Source: QHXQ01 sp038322995
GTDB lineage: Bacteria > Acidobacteriota > Blastocatellia > Pyrinomonadales > Pyrinomonadaceae
Assembly: GCA_038322995.1 (NCBI GenBank)
Contig: JBBQGM010000002.1
Coordinates: 51,508 to 115,507 of the forward strand
Direction of reading: 5' to 3'
Length of the DNA: 64,000 bases
The translations under genes were made by a program, and so were the position numbers. Below are positions 17,490-24,594 of the stretch, in pieces. The notes below the pieces were generated by a model. It saw only the letters and a program-made list of their open reading frames with translations. It ran no database searches and had not been told where the DNA came from. Position 1 is the first letter of the stretch, and each line of letters begins with the position of its first letter.

Positions 17490-17987
17490 TCAATTCAGGC
17501 GGGCTTGCACGAGCCGCAATGCTTTCGCGGCCTGTGCGAAGTCGGTCGCCTGTTGGAGGGCCAGCCCATAATGGCGCGCGGCGGCGAGCAGGTGGCCGCG
17601 CTGCTCGTGGACGCGGCCGAGGTTGAAATGCGGAAAGGCGTAAGACTCGTAGCGCGGCGCTTGCAGGGCCCGCCGAAACCAGCGCAGGCAGTTGTAGCGG
17701 TCGCCTTGCGCGAGCAGATAGCTGCCGATGTCGTTGTAGGGATTGCCGAACGTGGCGTCCACCTGAATCGCGCGCAGGCATTCGTCAATCGCCGCGTCGT
17801 AGCGGCCCTGAAAACTGTAAACCCAACCCAGAAACGTGTGCGCCTCGGCCGTCGCGTGGGTCGCGATGGAGCGTTGGTACAATTCGACGGCCGCCGCATA
17901 GTCGCCGGTCTGCTGCGCCGCATACGCGCGCATAAATAATTCCTTCGCCGCAAGTTTTACGCCGGTTGAAAAATCGCTCTCAAACAT
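17490..17987 (-). CDS. Small tetratricopeptide repeat protein
   Basis: 165 residues, almost entirely TPR helices: about four repeats with typical packing (AAQQTGDYAAAVELYQRSIA, AHTFLGWVYSFQGRYDAAIDECL, NPYNDIGSYLLAQGDRYNCLRWFRRAL, FPHFNLGRVHEQRGHLLAAARHY). No signal peptide, so cytosolic; likely a protein-protein adaptor. A TATAAT lies on the minus strand at 18036-18031, about 45 bases before its start. The gene is convergent with the thioesterase gene. No specific partner can be named. Confidence 0.8.
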   Translation of the reverse strand: MFESDFSTGVKLAAKELFMRAYAAQQTGDYAAAVELYQRSIATHATAEAHTFLGWVYSFQGRYDAAIDECLRAIQVDATFGNPYNDIGSYLLAQGDRYNCLRWFRRALQAPRYESYAFPHFNLGRVHEQRGHLLAAARHYGLALQQATDFAQAAKALRLVQARLN

Positions 17988-18104
17988 AAGTGTTCAGGAA
18001 ACACAAGCTAGCCTGTGTCGCCGTGGCTGCATTATACTTGACCTGTTGTGCGCCGCGCCAAAGTTGTGCCGCGCGGCGCACTGTGGAGATGCCCGAGGAC
18101 ATAT

Positions 18105-19166
18105 ATGAGCAGTTGTAAATGCCCGAACTGTCAGTTGGTCAACTGGAGCGACGCGGCGCAGTGCGTGCGGTGTGCGTATCCGTTAACGGAGATGAGCACG
18201 GCGGCCGGCGCGTACACGCCGGGTGATCTGGCAGCGGCGCAGGAGTCGAGTGGCGCGCAACCACGCGGCCCGGTGCAGTACGCGGCCGCGCCGCAGAGTT
18301 TTGCGCCGGGCGAAGCTACAGTGGGGGGGATGGCGAACTCATCCGTCGGTACTTTCGACGGCGCTCGCTTCGCGCACGAGTTCGACATTGCACCGCGCGT
18401 CGCGCCGTTCACCGACGTGGGCACAGGGTTGAGTCAGGCGTGGGCAATCTATACGCAGAACTTCGCGCTGATCGCCAAGTTGGTGCTGTTCGCCGCGATC
18501 CCGTTTGCGCTGGGGCAAGCGGCGCTGACCTATCGGATTCAGGGCAGCGGCGGCTCGCTGCCCGCCTACGCGCTCAATACGATCATCTTCCTGTTCGTCC
18601 GTTGGTCGCTCATTCCGCCGGCCGTGATCTACGCGGTGACAAAGAAGTGGAGTACGGGCGTCGCGCCCGGCATCGGCGAGAGTTATCAATGGGCGGCGGG
18701 GCGTTGGACGCGGGTTATGAGCGTGCTGCTGGTCAGCGGGCTGCTCACGTTCCTTGGCATGTTGCTGTTCATTATTCCCGGCTTCATCCTGAGCGTGATG
18801 TTCGCGCTCGTGTTGCCGGTAACGCTCTTTGAGCCGACGTTCGGCGTCGATGGCGTACTGCGGCGTAGCGAGCAATTGACGAAGGGCGTGCGCTGGCCCA
18901 TCTTCTGGTCGGTTATTCTGATCAGTATCTGCGCCTCCATCGGCGGCGGCATCGTGGGCGCGGTGTTCGTCGGCATCGCCGCCATCGCGGGGCCGACCAT
19001 GCTGGTGTTGGCGAGTGCGACCAACGTCGTGGCCGCCGAAGTGCTCAACCAACTGGCCGTCATCCTCGCGCTCACAATCTATCTGGGCCGCCTGCCGCCC
19101 GACGCGCAGGCGCAGGCGATCAACTCGTTGCCGAGCACGGGGCCGCAGGCAGACATAGCGCAGTGA
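18105..19166 (+). CDS. Zinc-ribbon-headed polytopic membrane protein
   Basis: About 353 residues. The N-terminus has CxCPNC...CVRC (two Cys pairs in the first 25 residues), a zinc-ribbon-like knuckle. A low-complexity linker (about 30-105) leads into a C-terminal domain with about five to six membrane helices (FALIAKLVLFAAIPFALG, then LLFIIPGFILSVMFALVLPV). The latter segment resembles the YciC/glycerophosphodiester phosphodiesterase-membrane (DUF975-like) superfamily. The start at 18105 has GAGGAC upstream. An 11-bp inverted repeat (18048-18058/18071-18081) sits in the leader. It overlaps the next gene by 4 bases. Function unknown. Confidence 0.75.
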   Translation: MSSCKCPNCQLVNWSDAAQCVRCAYPLTEMSTAAGAYTPGDLAAAQESSGAQPRGPVQYAAAPQSFAPGEATVGGMANSSVGTFDGARFAHEFDIAPRVAPFTDVGTGLSQAWAIYTQNFALIAKLVLFAAIPFALGQAALTYRIQGSGGSLPAYALNTIIFLFVRWSLIPPAVIYAVTKKWSTGVAPGIGESYQWAAGRWTRVMSVLLVSGLLTFLGMLLFIIPGFILSVMFALVLPVTLFEPTFGVDGVLRRSEQLTKGVRWPIFWSVILISICASIGGGIVGAVFVGIAAIAGPTMLVLASATNVVAAEVLNQLAVILALTIYLGRLPPDAQAQAINSLPSTGPQADIAQ

Positions 19167-20260
19167 CCCAGCCACAGACTGATCATGCCGACGTGCGCGG
19201 CGAGACGATCTTTCTCACCGGCTTCCCCGGCTTCATTGCCGGCCGGCTCGTCGCCGAACTGGCGATTGCGGGCGCGCATTTCCTGTTACTTGTCCAGCCC
19301 GACTTCGCCGCCCGCGCGCAACTAGACATCGCGCGCATCGTGCGCACGACCGGCGCGAGCGCTGATAATTTTCAAATCCTGACAGGCGACATCACCGCCC
19401 CCGATCTCGGTCTCACGCCCGCCGCGCTCGCGCAAGCACGCGCCGAGACGACGACGCTCTTTCATCTCGCCGCCATCTACGACTTGGCCGTCCCGCGTGA
19501 ACTGGCCATGCGCGTCAACGTTGCGGGCACGCACAACATCAACGACTTTGCGCGCACGTTACCACAGCTACGTCATTATCATTACGTCTCTACCTGCTAC
19601 GTCGCGGGCAAACGCACCGGCCTCATCCGTGAGGCCGAACTGCCACACGAGGCGGGCTTTCGCAATTACTACGAAGAGACCAAGCATCGCGCCGAACTTG
19701 CGGTCGAACAACTGAAAGGCGAATTGCCGGTGACGATCCACCGGCCGGCGGTTGTCTGCGGCGACAGCCAGACGGGCGAGACAGCGAAGTACGACGGCAT
19801 CTATTACCTGATCAATTATCTGCGCATGCAGCCGCGCTTGCTCTCGCTGGCCAACATTGGCAACCGCGCCGTGCGCTTGAACATCGTGCCCGTTGATTTT
19901 GTCGTCAAAGCAATGGCCACGCTCGCACGCGACGACCATGCCCTCGGCGCGACCGTACAACTCGCCGACCCGCAGCCGCTTACCACCCGCGAGCTATTCG
20001 ACACCATCGCGCACGCGCTCGCGGGCCGCGGCGCGCTCCTGCAAGTGCCGCCGCCGCTCGTGCGCGCTTCGCTCTCGCTGCCCATCTCAGCGGCCATGAC
20101 CGGCATGCCGCGCGTGGCCGTGCCCTACTTCTTCATCGAGCAAACCTACGACACCACCCGCGCCGAGGCACTCCTCGCGCCGCACGGCATCAGTTGCCCG
20201 CCGTTCCCCACGTACGTCCGCGCGTTGATCGATTACGTCGCGCAGCACCCGCAGCCCTAA
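19163..20260 (+). CDS. NAD(P)-dependent SDR (extended, thioester-reductase-like)
   Basis: 365 residues: a Rossmann start IFLTGFPGFIAGRLV (nucleotide-binding TGFPGFIA, 19-26), LFHLAAIYDL, and the catalytic YxxxK in NYYEETKHRAE (about 170). The C-terminal part, with IHRPAVVCGDSQTGE, matches the extended SDR/male-sterility NAD-binding class. Such enzymes reduce or isomerise sugar nucleotides, sterol-like substrates or thioesters; the substrate is not evident. The GTG start at 19163 overlaps the upstream stop, so it is probably in an operon with the membrane protein. Confidence 0.82.
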   Translation: MTQPQTDHADVRGETIFLTGFPGFIAGRLVAELAIAGAHFLLLVQPDFAARAQLDIARIVRTTGASADNFQILTGDITAPDLGLTPAALAQARAETTTLFHLAAIYDLAVPRELAMRVNVAGTHNINDFARTLPQLRHYHYVSTCYVAGKRTGLIREAELPHEAGFRNYYEETKHRAELAVEQLKGELPVTIHRPAVVCGDSQTGETAKYDGIYYLINYLRMQPRLLSLANIGNRAVRLNIVPVDFVVKAMATLARDDHALGATVQLADPQPLTTRELFDTIAHALAGRGALLQVPPPLVRASLSLPISAAMTGMPRVAVPYFFIEQTYDTTRAEALLAPHGISCPPFPTYVRALIDYVAQHPQP

Positions 20261-20282
20261 ACCGCACATTACTGTTGCCTGG

Positions 20283-20311
20283 TTGATAAGGCAATAGTTT
20301 AGAATTATTCT
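20283..20311 (+). promoter_or_regulatory. Putative perR promoter
   Basis: TTGATA (20283-20288), a 17-base spacer, then TATTCT (20306-20311). The -10 is embedded in the palindromic Per box at 20299-20313, so a bound repressor would block the polymerase. Confidence 0.5.
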
Positions 20312-20313
20312 AA
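20299..20313. promoter_or_regulatory. Per box (perfect 7-1-7 palindrome) upstream of perR
   Basis: TTAGAAT-T-ATTCTAA is a perfect 7-1-7 inverted repeat. It differs from the classical PerR box TTATAAT-N-ATTATAA at one position in each half. It stands 18 bases before the start of the Fur-family gene, suggesting autoregulation. Confidence 0.8.
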
Positions 20314-20331
20314 ATCCAGACCTAATCAACT

Positions 20332-20775
20332 ATGAGCGCAGACACAAAGATGCGGACGAGTGAGCAGCGGGCGTTGACGCCGCAACGGGCGGTGGTGCTG
20401 CGCGTCGTGCAGGAGCGCGCGGCGCATCTGACAGCGGCCGAGATTTTCACGGCGGCCCGGGCGCTGCGCCCGGCACTCAGTTATGCGACTGTTTATAACT
20501 CGTTGCGCTATCTGAAGGGCGCGGGGCTAGTGCGTGAGATCACGTTCGGCAACGGCGCGAGCCGCTACGACCGCGAGACCGCGCGGCACGATCACGCCAT
20601 CTGCTCGCGGTGCGGCAAACTGCTCGACTTCGATCGCGCGGAGACAACGGCGCTCATGCAACTGGCCGCGCGCCGCTCGCGCTTCAAGCCGGAATCAATT
20701 CATCTGACACTCGTGGGCGTCTGCCCGGAGTGCAATACAGCGCAGAAAACAAGTCGTCGCACAGGTGTGCGTTAA
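20332..20775 (+). CDS. perR: PerR-type Fur family peroxide-sensing repressor
   Basis: 147 residues: a winged helix (TAAEIFTAARALRPALSYATVYNSLRYL), then the dimer domain. Two CxxC pairs (C91/C94, C131/C134) make the structural zinc site. The metal-sensing site has H32, D80, H86 and H88. The residue matching Bacillus PerR Asp104 is D99 (KLLDF), Asp rather than the Glu usual in Fur, which favours PerR. The next gene is a typical 2-Cys peroxiredoxin and a Per box lies in its own promoter. PerR senses peroxide by iron-catalysed histidine oxidation. Confidence 0.85.
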   Translation: MSADTKMRTSEQRALTPQRAVVLRVVQERAAHLTAAEIFTAARALRPALSYATVYNSLRYLKGAGLVREITFGNGASRYDRETARHDHAICSRCGKLLDFDRAETTALMQLAARRSRFKPESIHLTLVGVCPECNTAQKTSRRTGVR

Positions 20776-20852
20776 TGACAACTGACCGGCGTGCGCGTGT
20801 AAAATTCGATGAAACGCGCACCGGTCTTGGCTCTTAATTTTTACGGAGGCTT

Positions 20853-21410
20853 ATGGTAACAATAACACAGACGGCGATGGTCGGCCAGCCCGCGCCGGAT
20901 TTCGATATGGCTTCGACCAAGAACATCGAGAAGCTGAACGAGAACGTGAAACTCTCAGATTACAAAGGCCAGTGGCTCGTGCTGCTCTTCTACCCGCTCG
21001 ACTTCACCTTCGTCTGCCCGACGGAGTTGACCACATTCAGCGACCGGTACGAAGACTTCGAGGGCATTGGTGCGGCCGTGATCGGCGTCTCGACCGACTC
21101 GGTCTTCTCGCACCGCGCGTGGCAACTGACGGCGCGCGACAAAGGCGGCGTCGAAGGTTTGCTCTATCCGCTCGCGGCGGATCAGACCAAAGAGGTGTCG
21201 CGTGCTTATGGCGTGCTGATCGAGCATCAGGGCGTCGCGTTGCGCGGGCTGTTCGTCATCGACCCGGAAGGCGTCTTGCGCTATGCGGTCGTGCATGACT
21301 TGAACGTCGGCCGTTCGGCCGAAGAGACGCTGCGCGTGATCCAGGCGTTGCAAACCGGCGGCCTCTGCGCTGCTGAGTGGAAGCCTGGCCAGAAGACCAT
21401 CGGGGCGTAG
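20853..21410 (+). CDS. Typical 2-Cys peroxiredoxin (AhpC/Prx1 type)
   Basis: 185 residues. The peroxidatic Cys55 lies in FTFVCPTE and the resolving Cys172 in GGLCAAEW near the C-terminus. The latter is a variant of the usual VCPAGW, so the disulfide-forming site is kept with changed flanks. It reduces hydrogen peroxide and organic or peroxynitrite substrates, probably recycled by a thioredoxin system. A strong ACGGAGG site stands before the ATG. It is 77 bases downstream of perR; no second Per box is obvious in that gap, so it may be read through from the perR promoter. Confidence 0.93.
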   Translation: MVTITQTAMVGQPAPDFDMASTKNIEKLNENVKLSDYKGQWLVLLFYPLDFTFVCPTELTTFSDRYEDFEGIGAAVIGVSTDSVFSHRAWQLTARDKGGVEGLLYPLAADQTKEVSRAYGVLIEHQGVALRGLFVIDPEGVLRYAVVHDLNVGRSAEETLRVIQALQTGGLCAAEWKPGQKTIGA

Positions 21411-21423
21411 TAAGCATAGCGAG

Positions 21424-21480
21424 GAGTGATGAGTGACGCGTGACAAGATCGAATTTGTTTTAACGCGTCACTTGTCACTC
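21424..21480. repeat. Heptad-repeat hairpin downstream of the peroxiredoxin gene
   Basis: Left arm 21424-21441: GAGTGAT GAGTGAC GCGT. Right arm 21463-21480: ACGCGTCACTTGTCACTC. They pair at 16 of 18 bases, with heptads in both arms. Confidence 0.75.
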
Positions 21481-21505
21481 TTTGCTAGGCACTGAGGTTA
21501 ACATT

Positions 21506-21985
21506 ATGCCAATGAGAATCGGGACGCCGATGCCGGCGCTTGACGGCGCGACTGAGTGGCTGAACGCGACGGGCGCGCACGCGACCCACGAAATACAGGG
21601 GCACCCGACGCTCGTGCATTTCTGGGCGATCAGTTGCGGCATCTGCAAGGAGAATCTGCCGCGCGTGGCCGAGTGGCGCGCCGCGCACGCCGCCGCCGGC
21701 CTGCGCGTCGTCGCCATCCACATGCCGCGCTACGAGGCGGACACGGACACGGAGGCTGTGCGCGATGCGGTCACGCAGTATGGCATCACAGAACCGTGCG
21801 CCGTTGATAACGAGCATAAGTTGCGCGATGCGTTCCTGAACGAACAGGGCTACGTGCCCGCTTATTATCTGTTCGACCGCGAGGGCAAGTTGCGCGGCTT
21901 CGCGGCGGGCGAACGCGGCTTGAGTATGATCGCGGCCGCGCTCGAACGTGTCCTGACGCAGACGGAAAAACAAACGTCGGCCTGA
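21506..21985 (+). CDS. Thioredoxin-like protein (TlpA/redoxin, CGIC)
   Basis: 159 residues from the ATG at 21506 (GAGG 10 bases upstream; a longer frame from TTG 21482 is less likely). LVHFWAISCGICKENLP carries the redox pair C44/C47 (CGIC), and YVPAYYLFDREGKL holds the cis-proline region. No signal peptide is seen, so it is cytosolic. It could be the reductant for the upstream peroxiredoxin, from which it is separated by a heptad hairpin. Confidence 0.82.
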   Translation: MPMRIGTPMPALDGATEWLNATGAHATHEIQGHPTLVHFWAISCGICKENLPRVAEWRAAHAAAGLRVVAIHMPRYEADTDTEAVRDAVTQYGITEPCAVDNEHKLRDAFLNEQGYVPAYYLFDREGKLRGFAAGERGLSMIAAALERVLTQTEKQTSA

Positions 21986-22009
21986 GCGGCGCGCGGAGTG
22001 GAAAGTTGC

Positions 22010-22046
22010 AAAGGCGACCCGCTTGGTTTGCGGGTCGCCTTTTCGT
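22010..22046. terminator. Bidirectional terminator after the thioredoxin-like gene
   Basis: A perfect 13-bp stem (AAAGGCGACCCGC, 22010-22022, with 22030-22042) and 7-base loop, with T-rich sequence on the plus side (TTTTCGTTT) and A residues on the other. It lies between convergent genes. Confidence 0.85.
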
Positions 22047-22071
22047 TTCACTCTGCGTTGCTACCGGCGGC

Positions 22072-22635
22072 TCAGAATATCGGGCGCAGATGCTGGAAGA
22101 TAAAACTGAGCAGAAAGAACGAGAGCGCGATTGAGCCGGCGAGGAGCGCCACGAGGCCGAGCGCGATCAGACCGACGAACAACCAATCGCTCACCCGACC
22201 ACTGCGCGCTTCCGCGGCCGGCACGGTCGCGCGCCGGCGCAGCAGTTCGACGTTCATCTGATTCGACTTCCAGTAAACGTCGAACAGATCGCCGACGAAC
22301 GGGATCGCGCCGATCAAATAATCTACTGCGATGTTCGCGCCCATGCGCAAGAGCGTCGCCTTCGAGACGCGATAACGGACGCCGGCCGCTAAGATGTAGA
22401 GCGAGACGACGGTCGTGGCCGTGTCGCCGACGCCGGGGATAAGCCCGACCAGCGCATCAAGGCCGAAGCGCCAGCCCGTGCCGGGGATGCGGAAGAGACC
22501 GTCCATCCAACGGCTCAACTGATCGAGGCTCTGCTCGACCTCAATCTGCTTGTGTGGCGGTCGCGCCAATTTCAGGTCAGCGTCGCGGCCGCGGGCCGCG
22601 AGCGCCGCTTCACGGATCAGATCGCCTGCTTGCAT
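22072..22635 (-). CDS. DUF4112 membrane protein
   Basis: About 187 residues. The DUF4112 core is clear: LDQLSRWMDGLFRIPGTGW followed by RFGLDALVGLIPGVGD, then two membrane-leaning segments and a C-terminal hydrophobic hairpin. Function of the family is unknown. I chose ATG 22635 because GGGAGGAA stands 6 bases upstream; a longer frame to 22707 uses a weak TTG. It is convergent with the thioredoxin-like gene. No informative operon partner. Confidence 0.85.
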   Translation of the reverse strand: MQAGDLIREAALAARGRDADLKLARPPHKQIEVEQSLDQLSRWMDGLFRIPGTGWRFGLDALVGLIPGVGDTATTVVSLYILAAGVRYRVSKATLLRMGANIAVDYLIGAIPFVGDLFDVYWKSNQMNVELLRRRATVPAAEARSGRVSDWLFVGLIALGLVALLAGSIALSFFLLSFIFQHLRPIF

Positions 22636-22870
22636 CGCCAGTTCCTCCCTCGCCAGCAGTCGCGCCATACGCCAACGCTCAATCACGCGAGCCGCGCACA
22701 AACGCAAACGCCGGCGTATTAGATGCGTTTGCGTCTGTCATCGTGGTACGCAGGTTGGCATAGGTCAGGGCGAGTAGCTTACAACTAGACAAACCGGTGT
22801 GGCCGCACGCCCTGCGATGAGACACCTCAGCTTCTTAGTGCCGCCTAAGTCAGCCTAAATCGAAACACGC

Positions 22871-22997
22871 AAGATTGGGCCAGCGAGCAAATAACATCTA
22901 GCCACGAATGCACACGTAACAGCACCAACAGCCGGCCGGTTTAGTTCGTGTTGCTACGTGCGGGTTCGTGGCTAGCTTTTCATGCCGGCCCAATCTT
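22871..22997. repeat. Nested long inverted repeat (about 127 bases)
   Basis: The outer arms AAGATTGGGCC (22871-22881) and GGCCCAATCTT (22987-22997) are perfect 11-mers. The inner arms 22898-22928 and 22945-22975 pair at 25 of 31 bases, beginning CTAGCCACGAA. The words CACGAA/CACGTA recur inside the arms. It fills much of the 22636-23015 gap. No gene is seen there. Confidence 0.7.
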
Positions 22998-23015
22998 TTG
23001 TGGGTTGAGATAGCT

Positions 23016-23999
23016 CTAGTTGTCCTCGTCGTCGTCTCTGTCTTCTTCGCCCTGAGCGCGCGGCCCCCAGGCGATAAAGCGCGGCTTGAAACTAGAGAGA
23101 CCGAGAATGGCCCGCAGGTTGGTGCCATCGGGGCGCATCTTATAAAGCCCGTACCGGCCGTGATCCTCAAGCCGGAAGACGATCCAACGACCATTGGGGG
23201 AGTAGGAGCCGACGAAGGCGTTGACGCTCCCGCCCTGGTAGTGTGTCAGGTAATGCAGGTGTGTGCCGTCGGGGCGGACGGTGGCGATGTTCGCGGAGTC
23301 GCCGGGATGGGGGAAGTCAGCATTGTCGGTGAACACTAAATGCTGACCATCCAGGGCCCAGTCCTGCTTGATCGCGACATCGGATGTGAACGGCGTCAAC
23401 TGTAGAAGGTTGCTGCCGTCAATGCCGACGGTAAAGAGCGCCTGCCCGAAGTCGAGACCGTTGAAATCGACGAAGCTGAGCGTCTGGCCGTCGGGCGAGA
23501 CGTTCGGGGCAGTCACGCCAGCGCTCGTCCCCGCCGTAATTCGCCGTCGGTGGCTGCCGTCGAGCTTCATGCTCCAGATGTCATCCTCGACGCCATCGAA
23601 GCCCTCAAAGACAATCCGCGCGCCGTCGGGCCTGAACGCAGGTTGGCCTACGCCCTGGAAGAACGAGTCGGGGGCTTTGATAAGGATAGTGAGATGACTG
23701 CCATCGGCGTTCATGATCGCGATGCTCTGAGAGTCGGCCGTATCGATCTCGAAGACGATCCTATTGCCGTCCGGCGACCAGTCGGGGTTGGCGGCGTCGC
23801 CGTTGATATGCGTGATCTGGCGCAGGTCGTGGCCGTTCCCGCGCACGGTGTAGATTTGGAAGCCGGCACCGGTATCGGCTGCGAAAGTTATCCGACCGTT
23901 GACGCCGGGCGCGGTCGCCTGGACTCTTGCTGGCGTCACAAGGTAAAGCAGTGCCAGTGCTGAGCAGAGCAGCGACAGCTTCAAGATTCTTCTCTTCAT
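23016..23999 (-). CDS. Exported TolB-like beta-propeller (PD40 repeats)
   Basis: About 327 residues from ATG 23999 (GGAGAC upstream). A signal peptide (about 1-28, ending VQATA) is followed by at least five WD40-like PD40 repeats with the pattern NPDWSPDGNRIVFE, QPAFRPDGARIVFEG, APNVSPDGQTLSFV, KQDWALDGQHLVFT and VGSYSPNGRWIVFR. It ends in an acidic tail (EEDRDDDEDN). The closest general relation is TolB-type propellers, but there are no tol or pal genes here, so its role is unknown. The codon use looks less GC-rich than in the envelope genes. Confidence 0.8.
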   Translation of the reverse strand: MKRRILKLSLLCSALALLYLVTPARVQATAPGVNGRITFAADTGAGFQIYTVRGNGHDLRQITHINGDAANPDWSPDGNRIVFEIDTADSQSIAIMNADGSHLTILIKAPDSFFQGVGQPAFRPDGARIVFEGFDGVEDDIWSMKLDGSHRRRITAGTSAGVTAPNVSPDGQTLSFVDFNGLDFGQALFTVGIDGSNLLQLTPFTSDVAIKQDWALDGQHLVFTDNADFPHPGDSANIATVRPDGTHLHYLTHYQGGSVNAFVGSYSPNGRWIVFRLEDHGRYGLYKMRPDGTNLRAILGLSSFKPRFIAWGPRAQGEEDRDDDEDN

Positions 24000-24122
24000 T
24001 GTAGTGTCTCCTTTATGTGGTTTCCTGCTTGTTGTAAGCGAGTAGAGCCAGAGCTTATGCATTTTAGTGGTCTCCTTCGGGAAGTGTGCTTCGGCTCATG
24101 AGCGGGACCCTTCGTTTGATAG

Positions 24123-24413
24123 TCATTTGGCCGGCTTAGCTACAGGGCTTGCGCCGGCACCGAATGCCAGCGAGGGAAGACAGATCAGCAGCGATCCTTC
24201 AGGTCTTTCTATGTGATGCAGGTCTCCTGCTTCGATCCATTGGTAGATGTTGCGTGGGCTGACACCGGCTAATCTCGCCGCTTGCTCCGGCGTGACCACG
24301 GCGACCTCCACGCCACATGCGGAGCATCGGGCGCTGAGCGGCTTTCGACCCTTTCTGATAATCGTGAGCCGACGTGTTTCCATGAAGATCTCAATTCTGC
24401 GCTTTATTTCCAT
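24123..24413 (-). CDS. Small helix-turn-helix protein (excisionase/MerR-like) with a Cys pair
   Basis: 96 residues. ARCSACG (about residue 30) is a single CxxC; then TPEQAARLAGVSPRNIYQWIEAGDLHHIERPEG forms a MerR/excisionase-type winged HTH. It is DNA-binding, without a ligand domain. Divergent from the winged-helix/TPR pseudogene (181-base gap). Start ATG 24413 (alternative 24383). Small proteins like this often stand next to CadC-type regulators in this phylum, as I recall; the target is unknown. Confidence 0.7.
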   Translation of the reverse strand: MEIKRRIEIFMETRRLTIIRKGRKPLSARCSACGVEVAVVTPEQAARLAGVSPRNIYQWIEAGDLHHIERPEGSLLICLPSLAFGAGASPVAKPAK

Positions 24414-24564
24414 GCTGTCTCTTTAAATGAAAGTTGCTAAGTCAAGCACCGTGGTCTACCATGAACGTCGCCGCAGCCTTTTGCCCTCGCACGCCATGCG
24501 CCCTTGTCGCGTTCGCAGCAGACCCTACATGAAGAGTGGTCTAAGCGTCCTTTGATTTTCCTGA

Positions 24565-24582
24565 AAGATTTATGAAAATCTT
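24565..24582. promoter_or_regulatory. Palindrome before the winged-helix gene
   Basis: AAGATTT-N4-AAATCTT, a perfect 7-4-7 inverted repeat, ends 12 bases before the start of the winged-helix/TPR reading frame. It overlaps a GATTTTC...GAAAATC repeat (24554-24580). It could be an operator; low confidence without other sites. Confidence 0.35.
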
Positions 24583-24594
24583 CTGACCGCGGCT

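Noticed and set aside
22871..22997. Insertion sequence ends
   Set aside because: No transposase and no evident target duplication; kept only as an inverted-repeat element.
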